Source: Osedax fenrisi | Lineage: Eukaryota > Annelida > Polychaeta > Sabellida > Siboglinidae | Assembly: GCA_964019155.1 (NCBI GenBank) | Contig: OZ025239.1 | Span: forward strand, 98,409,062 to 98,473,061 | DNA length: 64,000 bases | Reading direction: 5' to 3' | Shown here: positions 11,040-22,735 of the stretch, piece by piece | Position numbering within the stretch: the stretch's first letter is position 1 | Layout: each line of letters opens with the position of its first letter | Position numbers and translations under genes: made by a program | Notes under the pieces: model-generated | What the model was told of the DNA's origin: nothing | The model's input: only the letters and a program-made list of their open reading frames with translations | Database searches by the model: none

Positions 11040-11233
11040 TTATTGTTATGTATATTTCGTGTCATTCGTTTCCTATAAAAGGAACACAGCTCGGTGAGAT
11101 TGATACACTTTTGGTTCTGCGTCTCACCGGGTTGGTACATATTTTCATTGTCATTATTTTATTATGTTATATTATTATTATGTTCAACAGGTTTTGCTTC
11201 AATAAAGTATATACGAACATTCACTTTGTTACA
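11040..11233 (+). mobile_element. LTR (5' copy) of gypsy-type element
   Basis: It contains a TATA-like CCTATAAAAGG (about 11072), the hairpin-forming pair CTCGGTGAGA / TCTCACCGGG, a polyadenylation-like TTCAATAAAG and a terminal ...TTTGTTACA. The last 112 bases (11122-11233) recur at 11800-11920 behind the gag fragment, as expected for an LTR. The left boundary is not defined by the sequence. Confidence 0.6.
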
Positions 11234-11237
11234 TAGG

Positions 11238-11798
11238 TATATAAGTATATTAGGTTATTATGAGTAGGGTTTGGAGAAGATAAACATAAGTTAATGACTA
11301 TATTACCAACGACAGAAACTGCTGAACTATACGAGTTTAAGCAACACGCTGACCTTCGAAGGACCGCTCGAAGGTGCCAAGGACGCTTCAAAACTCGCCC
11401 ACAAACTCCTCTGATTAGGACACGACGGGCGTCAGATATACAACGCTTGGGAAGAAGATGCCAGCAAGAAGACCCTCGTCTCCTTCTGGGTTTATCTCGC
11501 CAAGCACGTGTCCCCCAGCTCGAACTTCTGGCTCTCGAGAATCAATCTATCTCGATTGAGACAACAACCCGACGAGTCTATAGATACATTCAAGTCGTAG
11601 CTACGACTACAAGATCAACGCTGCGAATTCCGCGACACAGCGGAATTCCAGCAAAGCCTCACGGAACAACTCGTGATAGGAGTTCGCGACTCCATCGGCC
11701 AGGATTGGATGCTATCCCAGGACAAATTGATGTCCCTGGAATCTGCCATACATCATGTTAGAATACATGAGGCCAAGCTCGCAGATATTGCCTCACAT
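11238..11798 (+). pseudogene. Ty3/gypsy-type gag fragment, copy 2 (broken)
   Basis: Same leader and Gag frame as copy 1, but it keeps the 14 codons missing there (FWVYLAKHVSPSSN region). The frame again has TAG directly after DTFKS and continues as RLQDQRCEFRDTAEFQQSL to EAKLADIAS. The open frame at 11294-11761 is a shadow. The sequence ends at CCTCACAT, exactly where copy 1 ends, and then enters an LTR piece. The layout LTR, leader, gag, LTR piece without pol points to an internal deletion. Confidence 0.7.
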
Positions 11799-11799
11799 A

Positions 11800-11920
11800 T
11801 CTCACCGGGTTGGTACATATTATCATTGTATCGTTATTATTATTATTACTATATTATTATTTATGTTGTTATACAGGTCTTTGCTTCAATAAAGTATATA
11901 TGAACATTCACTTTGTTACA
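11800..11920 (+). mobile_element. Partial LTR (3' copy)
   Basis: TCTCACCGGGTTGGTACATA through TTCAATAAAGTATATATG to CACTTTGTTACA repeats the last part of the LTR at 11122-11233. The upstream promoter-bearing part is absent. A (TA)n tract (about 11932-11968) follows. Confidence 0.65.
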
Positions 11921-11924
11921 TATA

Positions 11925-11972
<48 letters not shown>

Positions 11973-12189
11973 TTGAATGCACATTAAAAAAAACTTCAAT
12001 AGCAAAATATTTAAATTGACCCAACTATCTTTGAAACCATCATAATGTGAGCTAATTTAATAATATGATAACTTTAAGTAACGAACACACAGTCTCTCAT
12101 GTATTTAGTGCGATTTCTGCTATGATATTGAGAACAATACTGGATTGCAAACGTTGTACTCGATGTAATATAAAACAGATGTTCATATA

Positions 12190-12378
12190 GTGGGATTCTT
12201 CTAGAGCTACCAAATGGATGGTGGTCGCGTTGCATTTTTCTCGAGTATCAAAGCCAGATGGAACCATTTACCATATGATCTACGTAAGATCACATCTCCA
12301 TTAAACTTTGATAATAGGCTCAAATATTATCCAAACTTTATTAACTGTTTCGCTATTATTAATTATTATTTTATTTAA
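12190..12378 (+). pseudogene. Non-LTR retrotransposon ORF2, C-terminal end
   Basis: The frame ending at TAA (12376-12378) reads GGRVAFFSSIKARWNHLPYD followed by LRKITSPLNFDNRLKYY. The W-N-x-L-P ... LR ... S ... F ... LK pattern is the usual C-terminus of LINE-type reverse transcriptase proteins (family knowledge). About 120 bases further on, ATAAACTATCCTATCCTATA looks like the element's simple-repeat 3' tail. The copy is truncated at the 5' side. Confidence 0.55.
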
Positions 12379-12500
12379 TATATTGTGATATTTACTTTTC
12401 TTTGATTTTGTTGTTTTGTGTTATTTATTGTTCCGTTTTATACCAGTGAAGGTATTATTTTCTATATTGGTATCTTAAATAAACTATCCTATCCTATACA
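12379..12500 (+). mobile_element. LINE 3' UTR and tail
   Basis: T-rich sequence follows the LINE stop and ends in AATAAACTATCCTATCCTAT, a polyadenylation-like signal plus a short tandem tail. It is annotated only because it directly follows the ORF2 end. Confidence 0.4.
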
Positions 12501-12997
12501 TAATTGTTATGCATTGTAATATGAGTGGCATCATTTATAAACATTGTATATCAAATATCTAAGATAAACATTCAAATAAGTGTATATATAAGTAGGATAG
12601 AATTATAATCTAAACTATTATGCTAATAATGATGTTTACATGTACATTGTACTGGGATAGACACTATAATAATATGAATTATTGTATATATTGTACATTA
12701 ACTGTGAGTAGTTATCCCTTGTTGTTTTGGTTAATCTTGGTAGTAACACATATGTGCTTGTGCAGATCTATGGACCTTACACCATGATCACCATAACATA
12801 GCATTATAATAACTAATACACTAACAAAACAACAGCTATATATGAATATCTATTACAAGCGTTCAAAATAAAAACTTTACCAACATTTATAATATAATAA
12901 GATTATTATTTATTATAAAATATATAATATAGATAATATAATATAGACATTTGACAAGATCGACTCTGAGAAAAAATCTAGCGTACCAATACCTAAT

Positions 12998-13036
<39 letters not shown>

Positions 13037-13358
13037 TATACCCTCTAGTAGGAAAAAGCATATCAAAATTATAAACAAGAAAACAAAAAAAAACAAACAC
13101 AAATTCTTCTAATAAATATTAAATTCATATATTGTAAGGATATTATTAAAAGTATGTTATAATGAGAATTGTATCTCACTATAATATTAATATAAAAAAT
13201 AATATATTTATTATAAACTATATTTAATTCCTATTCAAAGTGTCGCATGAAAATGTTGATTTATATAAAATTATAAAATTATTAAAATATGAAAATTATG
13301 GAAGACCTTAAAAGGTCAGATAATATACTATAACTATTACTAGTTAGCAATTGCTAAC

Positions 13359-13468
13359 CATTGTCAAGCGATGAGATGGCGACTAGGTCACATCGACCTT
13401 CAGAAACATTTGTAAGGTCGTCGTTTGACCCTCCAGTTTGTGAAACATTTTCATCTCCGAGTTCTCTC
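13359..13468 (-). CDS. APC: APC-like gene, coding exon 2
   Basis: On the minus strand CACTCTAAG is the acceptor (after position 13469). The exon starts with one base completing an AGG codon from exon 1 and ends phase 1 before a GTTAGC donor (13358). It encodes RELGDENVSQTGGSNDDLTN followed by VSEGRCDLVAISSLDN. The first residues continue the coiled coil of exon 1 (NNELR then RELGDEN), matching the NSNLRQELEDN register in APC. Later exons should lie at lower coordinates; none was found in the transposon-rich DNA to the left. The longer minus ORF (13354-13611) runs into the intron. Confidence 0.6.
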
Positions 13469-13636
13469 CTTAGAGTGAGGGAGGATATGAATGAGAGTAG
13501 GAGAGGGTGTGTGTAGAGTGGGAGGGGAGAAAGTAGGGGGAGAGTGAAGGAAGAAATTGAGTGATACTGTGTTATAGTTGGCTTCTTCAAAGAAATTCGG
13601 TATTGCGACATCTCTGGGGTACGATGGGGTTATTAC

Positions 13637-13704
13637 CTCAATTCATTGTTCTCCTTCTTTAGGGAGGCGACCTGCCGAAGTAACTCCTCGTAAGATGAAC
13701 CCAT
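13637..13704 (-). CDS. APC: APC-like gene, first coding exon
   Basis: The minus-strand ATG at 13704 opens MGSSYEELLRQVASLKKENN, then ELR, and stops at a GTAATA donor (13636) in phase 2. The S-Y-x-x-L-L-x-Q-V-x-x-L-K-x-E-N-x-x-L-R-x-E-L pattern closely matches the N-terminal dimerising coiled coil of adenomatous polyposis coli, the scaffold of the Wnt beta-catenin destruction complex. Only about 60 residues can be read here, so another coiled-coil protein remains possible. The ATG sits after a CACACACAGGTC context; a non-coding upstream exon could join near there. It is transcribed leftward, away from the rest of the window. Confidence 0.65.
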
Positions 13705-15270
13705 GACCTGTGTGTGTGTACATGTTGTATGTGTATGTGTATGAATTCTCACAAATACAATCGTATTTATCTTGAGACAGAACGATCAATATTAAAATTA
13801 AAAATGTTTATAATCTCATTATCCTATATTTGTCCTACTCATGAATGCAATTTCAAAAATTGAAGCTGAAGTTATGTTATTTATGGCGAGTATACATATA
13901 ACCAGACAGCACTCTAGATAAAATGTATTATTAACTAATTAACTAATGTATTAAATTTTAACAAATTTTATATGTATGTACCTAATTTCAAAATATATAA
14001 ATATACATATATATATATATATAATTTAATATATAACAAATTAATAATCTGGTAATAATAGCCCCCCTCTAGTTTATATAAACATAATATATATAAATAT
14101 ATAAACATTCATATATATAATTATAAACATTAATATATATAATAATATAAACATTAATATATATAAACAAATAAATAAATTAATATATCTATTATAATAA
14201 ATAGAAATTTATTTATAATTTGAGTATATTTTAGTATTATTGAAAAAATATTGAATATAATATTAACCCATAGGATATTAACTATATAAAATATTATATA
14301 ATAGAATACTATTCAATAACTATATGTACCTGATTTTGCATAGCTAGGATTTAATTTGTTTTTATTTAATTAACTTATTTATATCAAATTAAAATTTACA
14401 TATACAAAATTGTATGATTTATCCCATAACTAAGCAATCATGTGATATTTTATATAAATAGTTTACCTACTCTATTATTTACGTACATTATGATAAAAAG
14501 ATAGTATTTCACATTTGTCAAGAGCATGAGAAACATATTTCAAAAAATATAAAGCCATTACATATATATATTTTTTATTTTTGGTTAATTTTTTCTATTT
14601 AAGGGGGTACGCTGCTTGTGAGAATTCAATGTATAAAGATAGGGATTTTTATTTATTTTTAAAAGTCTATTAATCTAAAAATAATTAAGTTATTTTAATT
14701 CTGTAAACGGCTTATTGTAGAGGGGAATGTTGTTTATAAGAAACTATAATATAATATAATATAAATCTTCAAATAATGGTACAAATTTATTTAATTTTAT
14801 TTTTATTTAAAATTATTTTTTATATATGATATAATACAAATAAATCAATAAGCCTATAGTTTTATAATATAAACATAATATGTAATAAATACTGAAAATG
14901 TCATGTAGTTATGAGCATTATTTTCGGAGTTATAGAATTTATTAGGAATATAATTTAGCAAAAATAATTATTCTGAGAAAATCAAGTTTAAAAATAGTAC
15001 TAAAATTATAATTTATATTGTATGATATTTACATATATTATATTTATATTTTTTAAAATAGGTTGAATTTAAAATATTTTATTTGAATGTTTTATATATG
15101 GTTTTAAACTCCATTTTTCATATATTTTATATATAACAAACTAAATTTGATATTTTTCAAATAATATTTTTTTACATTTTTTAAAATATTTGAAATATTT
15201 CCACAACCGGCATACCCCCTTAAGAGGATATGGTCATAGCAATATATTGGCATGTGTTTACATGTAAAAG
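13705..15270. other. AT-rich stretch upstream of the APC-like gene
   Basis: It would hold the APC-like promoter. The first 150 bases are richer in G and C and contain a (GT)n run. No further exon or RNA gene was recognised. Confidence 0.45.
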
Positions 15271-15282
15271 ATAGGATATAAG

Positions 15283-15412
15283 CAGGGTTGGCAGAACTAG
15301 GGGGTTTTGGGTTTTTGGGTTTAAACCTTTTGATAATTTTAGGGGTTTTTCATTTTTGTTTTTATTATTATTTAATTATCAAATTTCAATTAATTTACAA
15401 GTAAGTTAATAA

Positions 15413-15459
<47 letters not shown>

Positions 15460-15812
15460 CTGAGGAGTCTATTTATATCTGCTATTAATATATGTGATTC
15501 AATAAATAAATATTATTATTAAGTGTATAAATATAATTATATTTAAAATATATATTAATTATTTATATTTATTTATAATAATATAAATAATTTATTAGAA
15601 TACTTGCCATTTTACAATTTAAAATGTTATTAACCTTTATAGTATTATATTAATATATATTACAACACTATTATATTATATAATTTATATAATATATATA
15701 TTTTTCTTTTATATTTTTTCGTGATTTTATTATTTTTAAATTTAAAAACCCCAAAAACCCCTGAAAAACCTCTAATGTATTTCTTAGATTTTTGGGGTTT
15801 TTGCCAACCCTG
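15283..15812. mobile_element. hAT-type MITE with 8-bp target duplication
   Basis: It begins CAGGGTTGGCA and ends TGCCAACCCTG, perfect inverted ends. It is flanked on both sides by GATATAAG (15275-15282 and 15813-15820), an 8-base duplication diagnostic of hAT transposition. The subterminal regions are G/T-rich (GGGGGTTTTGGGTTTTTGGG) on the left and complementary on the right. The interior is AT-rich with a (TA)n tract and no ORF, so it is non-autonomous. Confidence 0.85.
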
Positions 15813-17204
15813 GATATAAGTTACAGTACTATTGTATATGTTCTACAATATTTGGAATATTGCTAACAAATGTCACCATTATATACTAGATATATATGCA
15901 ATAATATAGTATCTATTATATATGCATACGTAATTTATGATTGAAATAAAAGTTTTTTATGAAAATTCTATAAACAAGTTGGTATAAAGTTATATATATA
16001 TAATAAACAATTTGGTATAAAGTTATATATATATAATAAATAAGTATTTATATATGATACTATAATGATCAATTATAGGCATGGTTGTTCGGTTTTTTTT
16101 GATTGTTTTATATAAAATAATTGATAAATATATTAATTACAATATTATATCATTTAAAATTAGTATCAATATTAATAATAATAGTATATATTATGTATAT
16201 TATATAAATTATACTTATAATTTAAATTATATAAAGTAGTGTTGTTGATTTTAATATTTAAAAAAAAAACCAAAAAATCAAAAAAAAAAAAAAAACAACA
16301 ACAACAAATCTACAACCCTATCAAAATTATTAATAATTGTATAGATTATGTGTATTATATAAATGTATTCATTTTACAAGCCTGGCTGAAAGAAAAATAT
16401 AATTTGGATAGAATTTACTGAATCATAAATTATACTATAATACTTTTTAATATAATATACACAAAATTTATAATCTAATTAATCTAATAATAATCATATA
16501 TTTATACTAGTATTTATTACAAATAATATTCAATATAACAATTTATTAATAACAATTATTTAATAAATAAAAAACCACTATTCTTCACACAAAAAAACAA
16601 ATAAACCGTAAAAAAAACCTCTTGAAGATAATAAACTCTGATTATAGGTATATATAATATTTAGTAATAGTACAACAAATTATTAAGATTGATAAAATAT
16701 TGAAGGAAATAATAGTATTTGTATAATACCATGTGGAGGAAAATAATTATTCTGTGAAAATCAAGTCTGAAGTTAATCAATATTTTGTTTACATATATTA
16801 TACTAAATTTCATATAAAATAAATAAATAGACTATTATAAATAATAATAACTAATAACAATACATAATATTTATAATGCACATTTATTTTTGATTGGTTG
16901 TATATATCACGTTATATTAATGTTATAACAGCTAGACCATCCATATTTGCTGAAAAAATAGTAGTGAAATATATATTTCAATATATATCATAAAAATTCA
17001 AATAAAAATTGTAATTTATAAATATCATATTGCATATTTTTATATACCCATATAAAATTTAATGTATAGAATTTATAATGTATATTTTTTTGGAAATTGA
17101 TCTACAATACAAATAACATATCTATAAACCTGAATATATTATAAATAAATTAATATTTAAGCATGACGATATCCCCTTAATTTTAGTTTCAATTTATTTC
17201 TATT
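15813..17204. other. AT-rich stretch without recognisable gene
   Basis: It holds a short tandem duplication with TTGGTATAAAGTTATATA (about 15970-16045) and poly-A/poly-T tracts near 16100 and 16260. No gene seen. Confidence 0.5.
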
Positions 17205-17412
17205 TTATTATTTCCTTTAATCCTATCCAGTAAAATAGATGAAGTTTTCACTTATAACCAATAGCTCCAACGTCTATCCTACGGCTATGATGTTAAGGTA
17301 TCCAAGGTTTTAATGAGAGACAATCATTTATTTTTACACAATTATATAGGATAAATTCTAAATATTATATTAAGACCTATTTTATTGGTCCAAGCAGGGC
17401 TTGAAACTTCAA
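17205..17412 (-). mobile_element. SINE-like repeat, copy 1 (diverged)
   Basis: Shares blocks with 55081-55322 in the same orientation: AATAGATGAAG, ACTTATAACCA, ATCCAAGGTTTTAA, ATATTAAGACCTATTTTATT and a GGCTTGAAAC remnant of the promoter box. The sense strand is taken as minus from the tRNA-like head in copy 3. Confidence 0.55.
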
Positions 17413-19280
17413 AATATATGAGGAAAATGTGCCCTTCGGTTCGGTCCAAAATATTTTTGTAATATAGAAGATATGTAGCGCCTTTATATGTATTACTATA
17501 TAAATACATTTAGTTTTGAATTTGGCTCCCCTTTACAAATACCTGCACTATGGGTCACTATAAACTACACTGCATTTTCTACTAAATGTTGTGGTATGCG
17601 TCACTTTACTTTAAACTCTACTCTACTTGTCATATATCAATAAAACAAATAAAAATAAAATAATATTTTGTTTGTTATGGGTTTATTAAAAACAATATAT
17701 TTATCACATGATATATATATATATATATCTAATAAATTAATAATATATATACTGTATGCTAATTCATATTTTTTGAAATTTTTATTTTACTCTAGAGTAA
17801 TTTTATTACTGTCAGGGAGTATAAATTTAAATTTGAAAATTTGAATGATACAAAAATCAATGTAAAAACTCATTTTTAAATCAATAATTTCAATATGATT
17901 ATATTAAAATCATAATATAATGTAATACATGTTATATTATTTCAAATAATATATTTATTTGGTATTTCGACATAAATAATATAGAAAAACAGCGTTCAAT
18001 TCAAACCGAATTTATAAATAAATTCGTAATTTTAATCAAATATGTATATATAGAAATGCAATTAAAATGTATGAAAGTATTTTTATTTCACAAATAAATA
18101 AATATTTTTGATTAAAATATTTAAATCATTGTGAAATATAATTAAATGTATCACTAAAAAGTATCTAGTTCGGAGCACAAAAAGTAATCATTGCAGATTT
18201 CCATAATATTTCTCATTAAAATAATAATAAATTGAGATATGTAAACAAATATATTATTATTACAAAATAACGTTATTAATAATAGTTGCAATATGCTGAA
18301 ACGAGTCAAATATATTAATCTAAACTTATACTTTATTACGAGTTATTGATAGCGCATCCAAAGTAACCCCTGGTAATGTAAAACCGCATCAATCAAACAC
18401 TTCTGCAGTCTAGATTGGCAAAATTCAAAAAAAATATTTAATTTTAATATCCTATTATGATTTATAGTATGAATCTATAAAATATATCATTAATATAGTA
18501 ATAATTATAACTTTAATAATAAATAAATTAATAAGATTAATAAAAAAAATTAATAATATAATAATCTCTTTCATTATAAGTTATAATTTATAACATATTA
18601 TTTAAATAAAAACAATTATTGAAAACCATAAATATTAGCGAATATAACCAAAAAAACTTTGTATTTTTGGTTAAAATTAGAAAAACAAAAAAATCCAACT
18701 TGGTCAACCCTGGCTGTAGTGTAATCTTTTTCAACATTAGTATATAATATTATATTATGAGAAATGTTTCAAAATTATTCAACATAGAAATAATAATAAT
18801 CATATGATATTAGATACTTAGCAGACTTTAAATATTGACTATAGAAATAACTGCATGTAAACAAATATTTGTTAATAGATAACATATAAATAAATAATAA
18901 TTATGCATAACACACACAACACACACACACACATACATATATACGATGACTGATTACAAATATTTTGATTATCAAATTAATCATGCTGGTTTTATGATAT
19001 AGAATAATATCTACTTTTTATAAACATTATCATTTAGTAGTGGTTTATTGATAGATATAATATAATATGATATGATACAAACTTCAATATGTATGTATTT
19101 TTAATATATTAATGACTATTTTTACATAAATATATATATTTTTTTGCAATATTTATTTATAATAAATTTTTTTTTTAATATTTTATATTACATAATGTTA
19201 ATGATACATTTATCTGATTACAACCAACTTACTGTATATTTTAACATAATAAATAATTATTCATTAAAGAAGAGTAGTTA
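17413..19280. other. AT-rich stretch, possible degraded hAT element
   Basis: No gene recognised. The segment at about 18410-18715 starts AGATTGGCAAAATTC and ends TTGGTCAACCCTG, which may be a decayed hAT MITE, with imperfect 8-base flanks TCTGCAGT / GCTGTAGT. Confidence 0.3.
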
Positions 19281-19485
19281 AAGAGTTCAAGTCACATTCG
19301 GACCATTAAAACAGGTCTTAAAATATTATTTAGAAGTGTTCTTATATTATTGTTAAAACCATGGATGCCTTAACATGAGAGTAGCTTCGAAGGGACATTA
19401 GAGCCATATGGTTATAAGTGAAAACTTTATCAAAACTCTTGGATGGTATGAAAGGACTTCACCAAGATAAAATAACAATGTATTG
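19281..19485 (+). mobile_element. SINE-like repeat, copy 2
   Basis: Opposite orientation to the other copies: GAGTTCAAGTC (promoter-box remnant), AGGTCTTAAAATATTATTTA, AAAACCATGGATGCC, GCTTCGAAGGGACATTAGAG and CCATATGGTTATAAGTGAA. It ends in AAAATAACAATG, matching the A-rich tail of copy 3. Confidence 0.6.
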
Positions 19486-19624
19486 TTTATTTTTTGTTAG
19501 AAAAATTAAAATGCAATAAAATAAAATAATATTTAATATTTTAAGAATTTTAATTGATTATAAAAACTAAATTTAATGTTAATATCTTAAGTTATAATTC
19601 CTACCATATAGATTTATTTGTATT

Positions 19625-20045
19625 CATTTTTAAACAATCCAATTAAAAATGTAAAACAAACCTTCAAATAGATTAATCTATATAAAATCACCAAATATTC
19701 TTTTATCTATTGTTTTTTTTTGTTAGAAAAATTAAAATGTTATATAATAAAATAATATATGTAAACATATGATCTCTATTAATAGTGACTATATATTAAA
19801 TAAATTAAAATTTGATGATAACAAATATTACAAATATGAATCCAATTAAAAATGTATAAAAACAAACCTTCACATAAATTAATCTATATAAAATCAACAA
19901 ATATTCTTTTATTTATTGCTTTTTTTTGTTAGAAAAATTAAATTGTTATAAAATAATATATGTAAACATATGATCTCTTATAATATTGACTATATATTAA
20001 ATAAATTAAAATTTGATAACAAATATTACAAATATGAATACAAAA
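19625..20045. repeat. About 210-bp tandem duplication
   Basis: The unit from CCAATTAAAAATGTA, through AATCTATATAAAATCA and TTTTTTTGTTAGAAAAATTA to ATATGTAAACATATGATCTC, appears twice head to tail with small indels. A partial extra copy starts near 19490. Confidence 0.6.
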
Positions 20046-20276
20046 TAAAAAATATTTTATAGTATGAGAAAATGACATACATTGTTGATTTATTAATTTA
20101 GATTTAGATTAGATTTATATGATTACATTAAATTTAATTTGTTTTTATTAAAATACTTATATTAAAGGAAAAAATTAATTTCTATTGAAATATTTCACTG
20201 TACTTTAAAACTTGATCTCCTCATTATTTTTATTTTTCCTAATATGATATTAGTAATATACTAATATTAGTAATAT

Positions 20277-20335
20277 CACTACAAAAAAGTATAACTATGT
20301 TATTAATAATAACATAGTTATACTTTTTTAGTAGT
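20277..20335. repeat. Near-perfect palindromic hairpin
   Basis: CACTACAAAAAAGTATAACT and its inverted match close around TATGTTATTAATAATAACAT, giving arms of about 28 bases with one indel. It is probably a tiny MITE or the end of one. It lies directly beside the next inverted repeat. Confidence 0.75.
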
Positions 20336-20342
20336 GATAATA

Positions 20343-20515
20343 ACGAATACCCGGACCACTTTTTAAGTAAAAATCGGACCACTTTTTAAGAATATTCGGA
20401 CCATTTTAAATAACTATATATATAGTATACTTCTATAATATGGGTTAAATTACGAAAATTAAAGCATAAAAGTGGTCCGAGTTTACCTGGTCCGAGTTTA
20501 CTGGTACCCATAATA
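20343..20515. repeat. Inverted repeat built on CGGACCACTTTTTAA
   Basis: Three forward copies of CGGACCA(C)TTTT (20351-20406) face two inverted copies of GGTCCGAGTTTAC (20472-20503). The outer ends GAATACCC and GGTACCC also pair. It looks like a non-autonomous transposon with iterated termini. Confidence 0.55.
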
Positions 20516-20519
20516 ACTT

Positions 20520-22359
20520 ATTATTGCTCATTTTTAATTGACATTTTTACTTTATGTAGATAACATTCATATAAATATGTAAATTTACATTCTGAAATTT
20601 GTATTTTATGTATTTATATTATAATTAAAATTATACAGCAAAATATAACAAATAAGAAGAATACAAATAATGTTCTCATATTACTGTAAAATTAAAAAAA
20701 AAATACATAAGAAAATTTATAATATAGATTTAACTAATAAGCTATAATATATGTCAAAACAAATAAAAGGTTTAGAGTTAGTGTTATATGTGTACTTTTG
20801 CCTATATTTAACATGTAAAACCATCGATATAAAGAAAGTGGATAAGCAATTGAATGTAGTGTATGGCAATGGGGATAGAGGCACTGCAGTTTAAAACCTA
20901 CTACTAAATACCTACTCAATTTTAAATTAATATTATTTATTTATACATATAATTACTACCACTATTAATGTACTATCTATATTAAAAATAAAATTATATA
21001 TTTAAAATACATCATTTCAACATTCCTCGTAATTTTGTGTATTTAAATTGAAGATATCATACTATTTTATTGATATTTATAATCTAAATCCATTGATATA
21101 GATAGAAGTCACTTTAATCTATTTCGACAAAAAACCTACTGTTTTAATATTTGACATATATAATATTACTAATATCAAAATCACTGATGCCATTTTTTAA
21201 TTTATCGATAAAAGTGCCATTCGCGTATATATCTTTTAAATGCATTGCGTGCGTCAATTACTTATCCACTTTCTTTACATCGATGGAAAATACACGAAGG
21301 TGCATATAAACATGTATTACATATTATGTTATATAGTGCAAGTGCATAAATAAACAAATAACTCATATATTTGAATATTGAGTCTAATTTCATGAGATAC
21401 AACTGTATCATATAAATAACCCTTTTAGCGCATCATGCAAATAATACCGATATTAGAAAACACTATATCTGTAGAATTCATTTAATTCACGAATGTTCAA
21501 ATTATATATTTACATTACATATATTCTTTAATTTTAAATTATATTAAAATATGTATACATCTATATTTTAATCATAAATATATAATGTAATATCTAGTTG
21601 TAATTTAAAAAAAATGTATGCAATATTTTATATGAAACATAAATAAACACTGTTTTTATACTTTAATAACAATTATTTATTTTAAAATGTTATTCACTGA
21701 CTCATAATATATATTATTATCTTTGAAAAACATTTCATAATGAAATTTTAAACTATTTATTAATATAGAATATACATTTTTATCTCATATTATTCAAAAA
21801 AAATATTTGTGTATATTAATATAATTTGTATTTGTATTTGTATACATACCTGGTAATAAGTGTGGCGTGAGCATACAATTACATCATTGAATTAATGTAA
21901 TTTTCAGATAGTGATTATCATAATCATTATAAAACATTACACATGTTAATTTACACATTAATTATGCTATATATTGTATAATATACAGTGTATAGGCTAT
22001 ACAGTGTTATATATTATTGTACTATTATTATCACTATAGCGTATACGCTATACAAGTTATATAGCGTTGTATAATACAACGCTATACAACGAACGGTGTG
22101 CATCGCCGAGTGTCTAGCACAGTCCCGCGAATTCTTGTATATACGTCATGCATGACCGCCTCGTGCGTGGCTATATATTGCAACACATCACCACATGTAC
22201 GGTGCTTCCTTATTCTACCTTAATAAATGTATACATCTGCCATGTCGCTTTTACATTTAACATACAGTATAGCATATACACTGTCAAAAAATAGCTATAC
22301 ATAGATATATACAGATGGGATATAACTAAATAATCATAATAATTGAGTTTATATTAATA

Positions 22360-22391
<32 letters not shown>

Positions 22392-22570
22392 AAATATGCT
22401 AGAATATCTCAAATGTGTATATATATATATAAACATAACACATACACACATAGGCATGAAAGTTTCTGGAAAGTGCATAACCACTAACTTCATTATGAAT
22501 AAAAATGGTTGCGCACTTATATTATATTTGTATCATTCCAGTAAGCTATACTAGAGGTAAATTCAACCAA
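20520..22570. other. AT-rich stretch without recognisable gene
   Basis: No gene. A GC-richer patch with palindromes sits at about 22030-22250 (see the separate entry). The minus-strand open frame at 20734-20919 looks like chance. Confidence 0.5.
22030..22090. repeat. Palindrome cluster TATAGCGTATACGCTATA
   Basis: A perfect 18-base palindrome is followed by TATAGCGTTGTATAATACAACGCTATA (hairpin), so GCTATAC-type words repeat in alternating orientation. Similar words occur near 9712, 10705 and 38170. Function unknown. Confidence 0.6.
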
Positions 22571-22578
22571 TGTCCTTC

Positions 22579-22735
22579 AATTTAAAAATCTAAGGACACT
22601 ACGTGTAATAAGTACACCGGTAATACTACATAGTAAAATCAATATATACAGCATACACCCTCATTTTGTATGGCTGTTACCATTTAGTATTACCGATGTA
22701 CTTATTACACGTAATGTACGTCGATTTTTAAATTC
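22579..22735. repeat. Inverted repeat with about 49-bp arms
   Basis: AATTTAAAAATC ... ACGTGTAATAAGTACACCGG (left) is mirrored by CCGATGTACTTATTACACGT ... GATTTTTAAATT (right) around a loop of about 58 bases. It is likely a MITE; no clear target duplication was found. Confidence 0.65.

Noticed and set aside
13354..13611. 85-codon minus frame taken as one continuous protein
   Set aside because: Only its end (13359-13468) is exon; the first half is a CT-rich intron with a splice acceptor before the coding part.
18405..18720. hAT MITE with ends AGATTGGCAAAATTC and GGTCAACCCTG
   Set aside because: The inverted ends and 8-base flanks match only in part, so it is not listed as a separate element.
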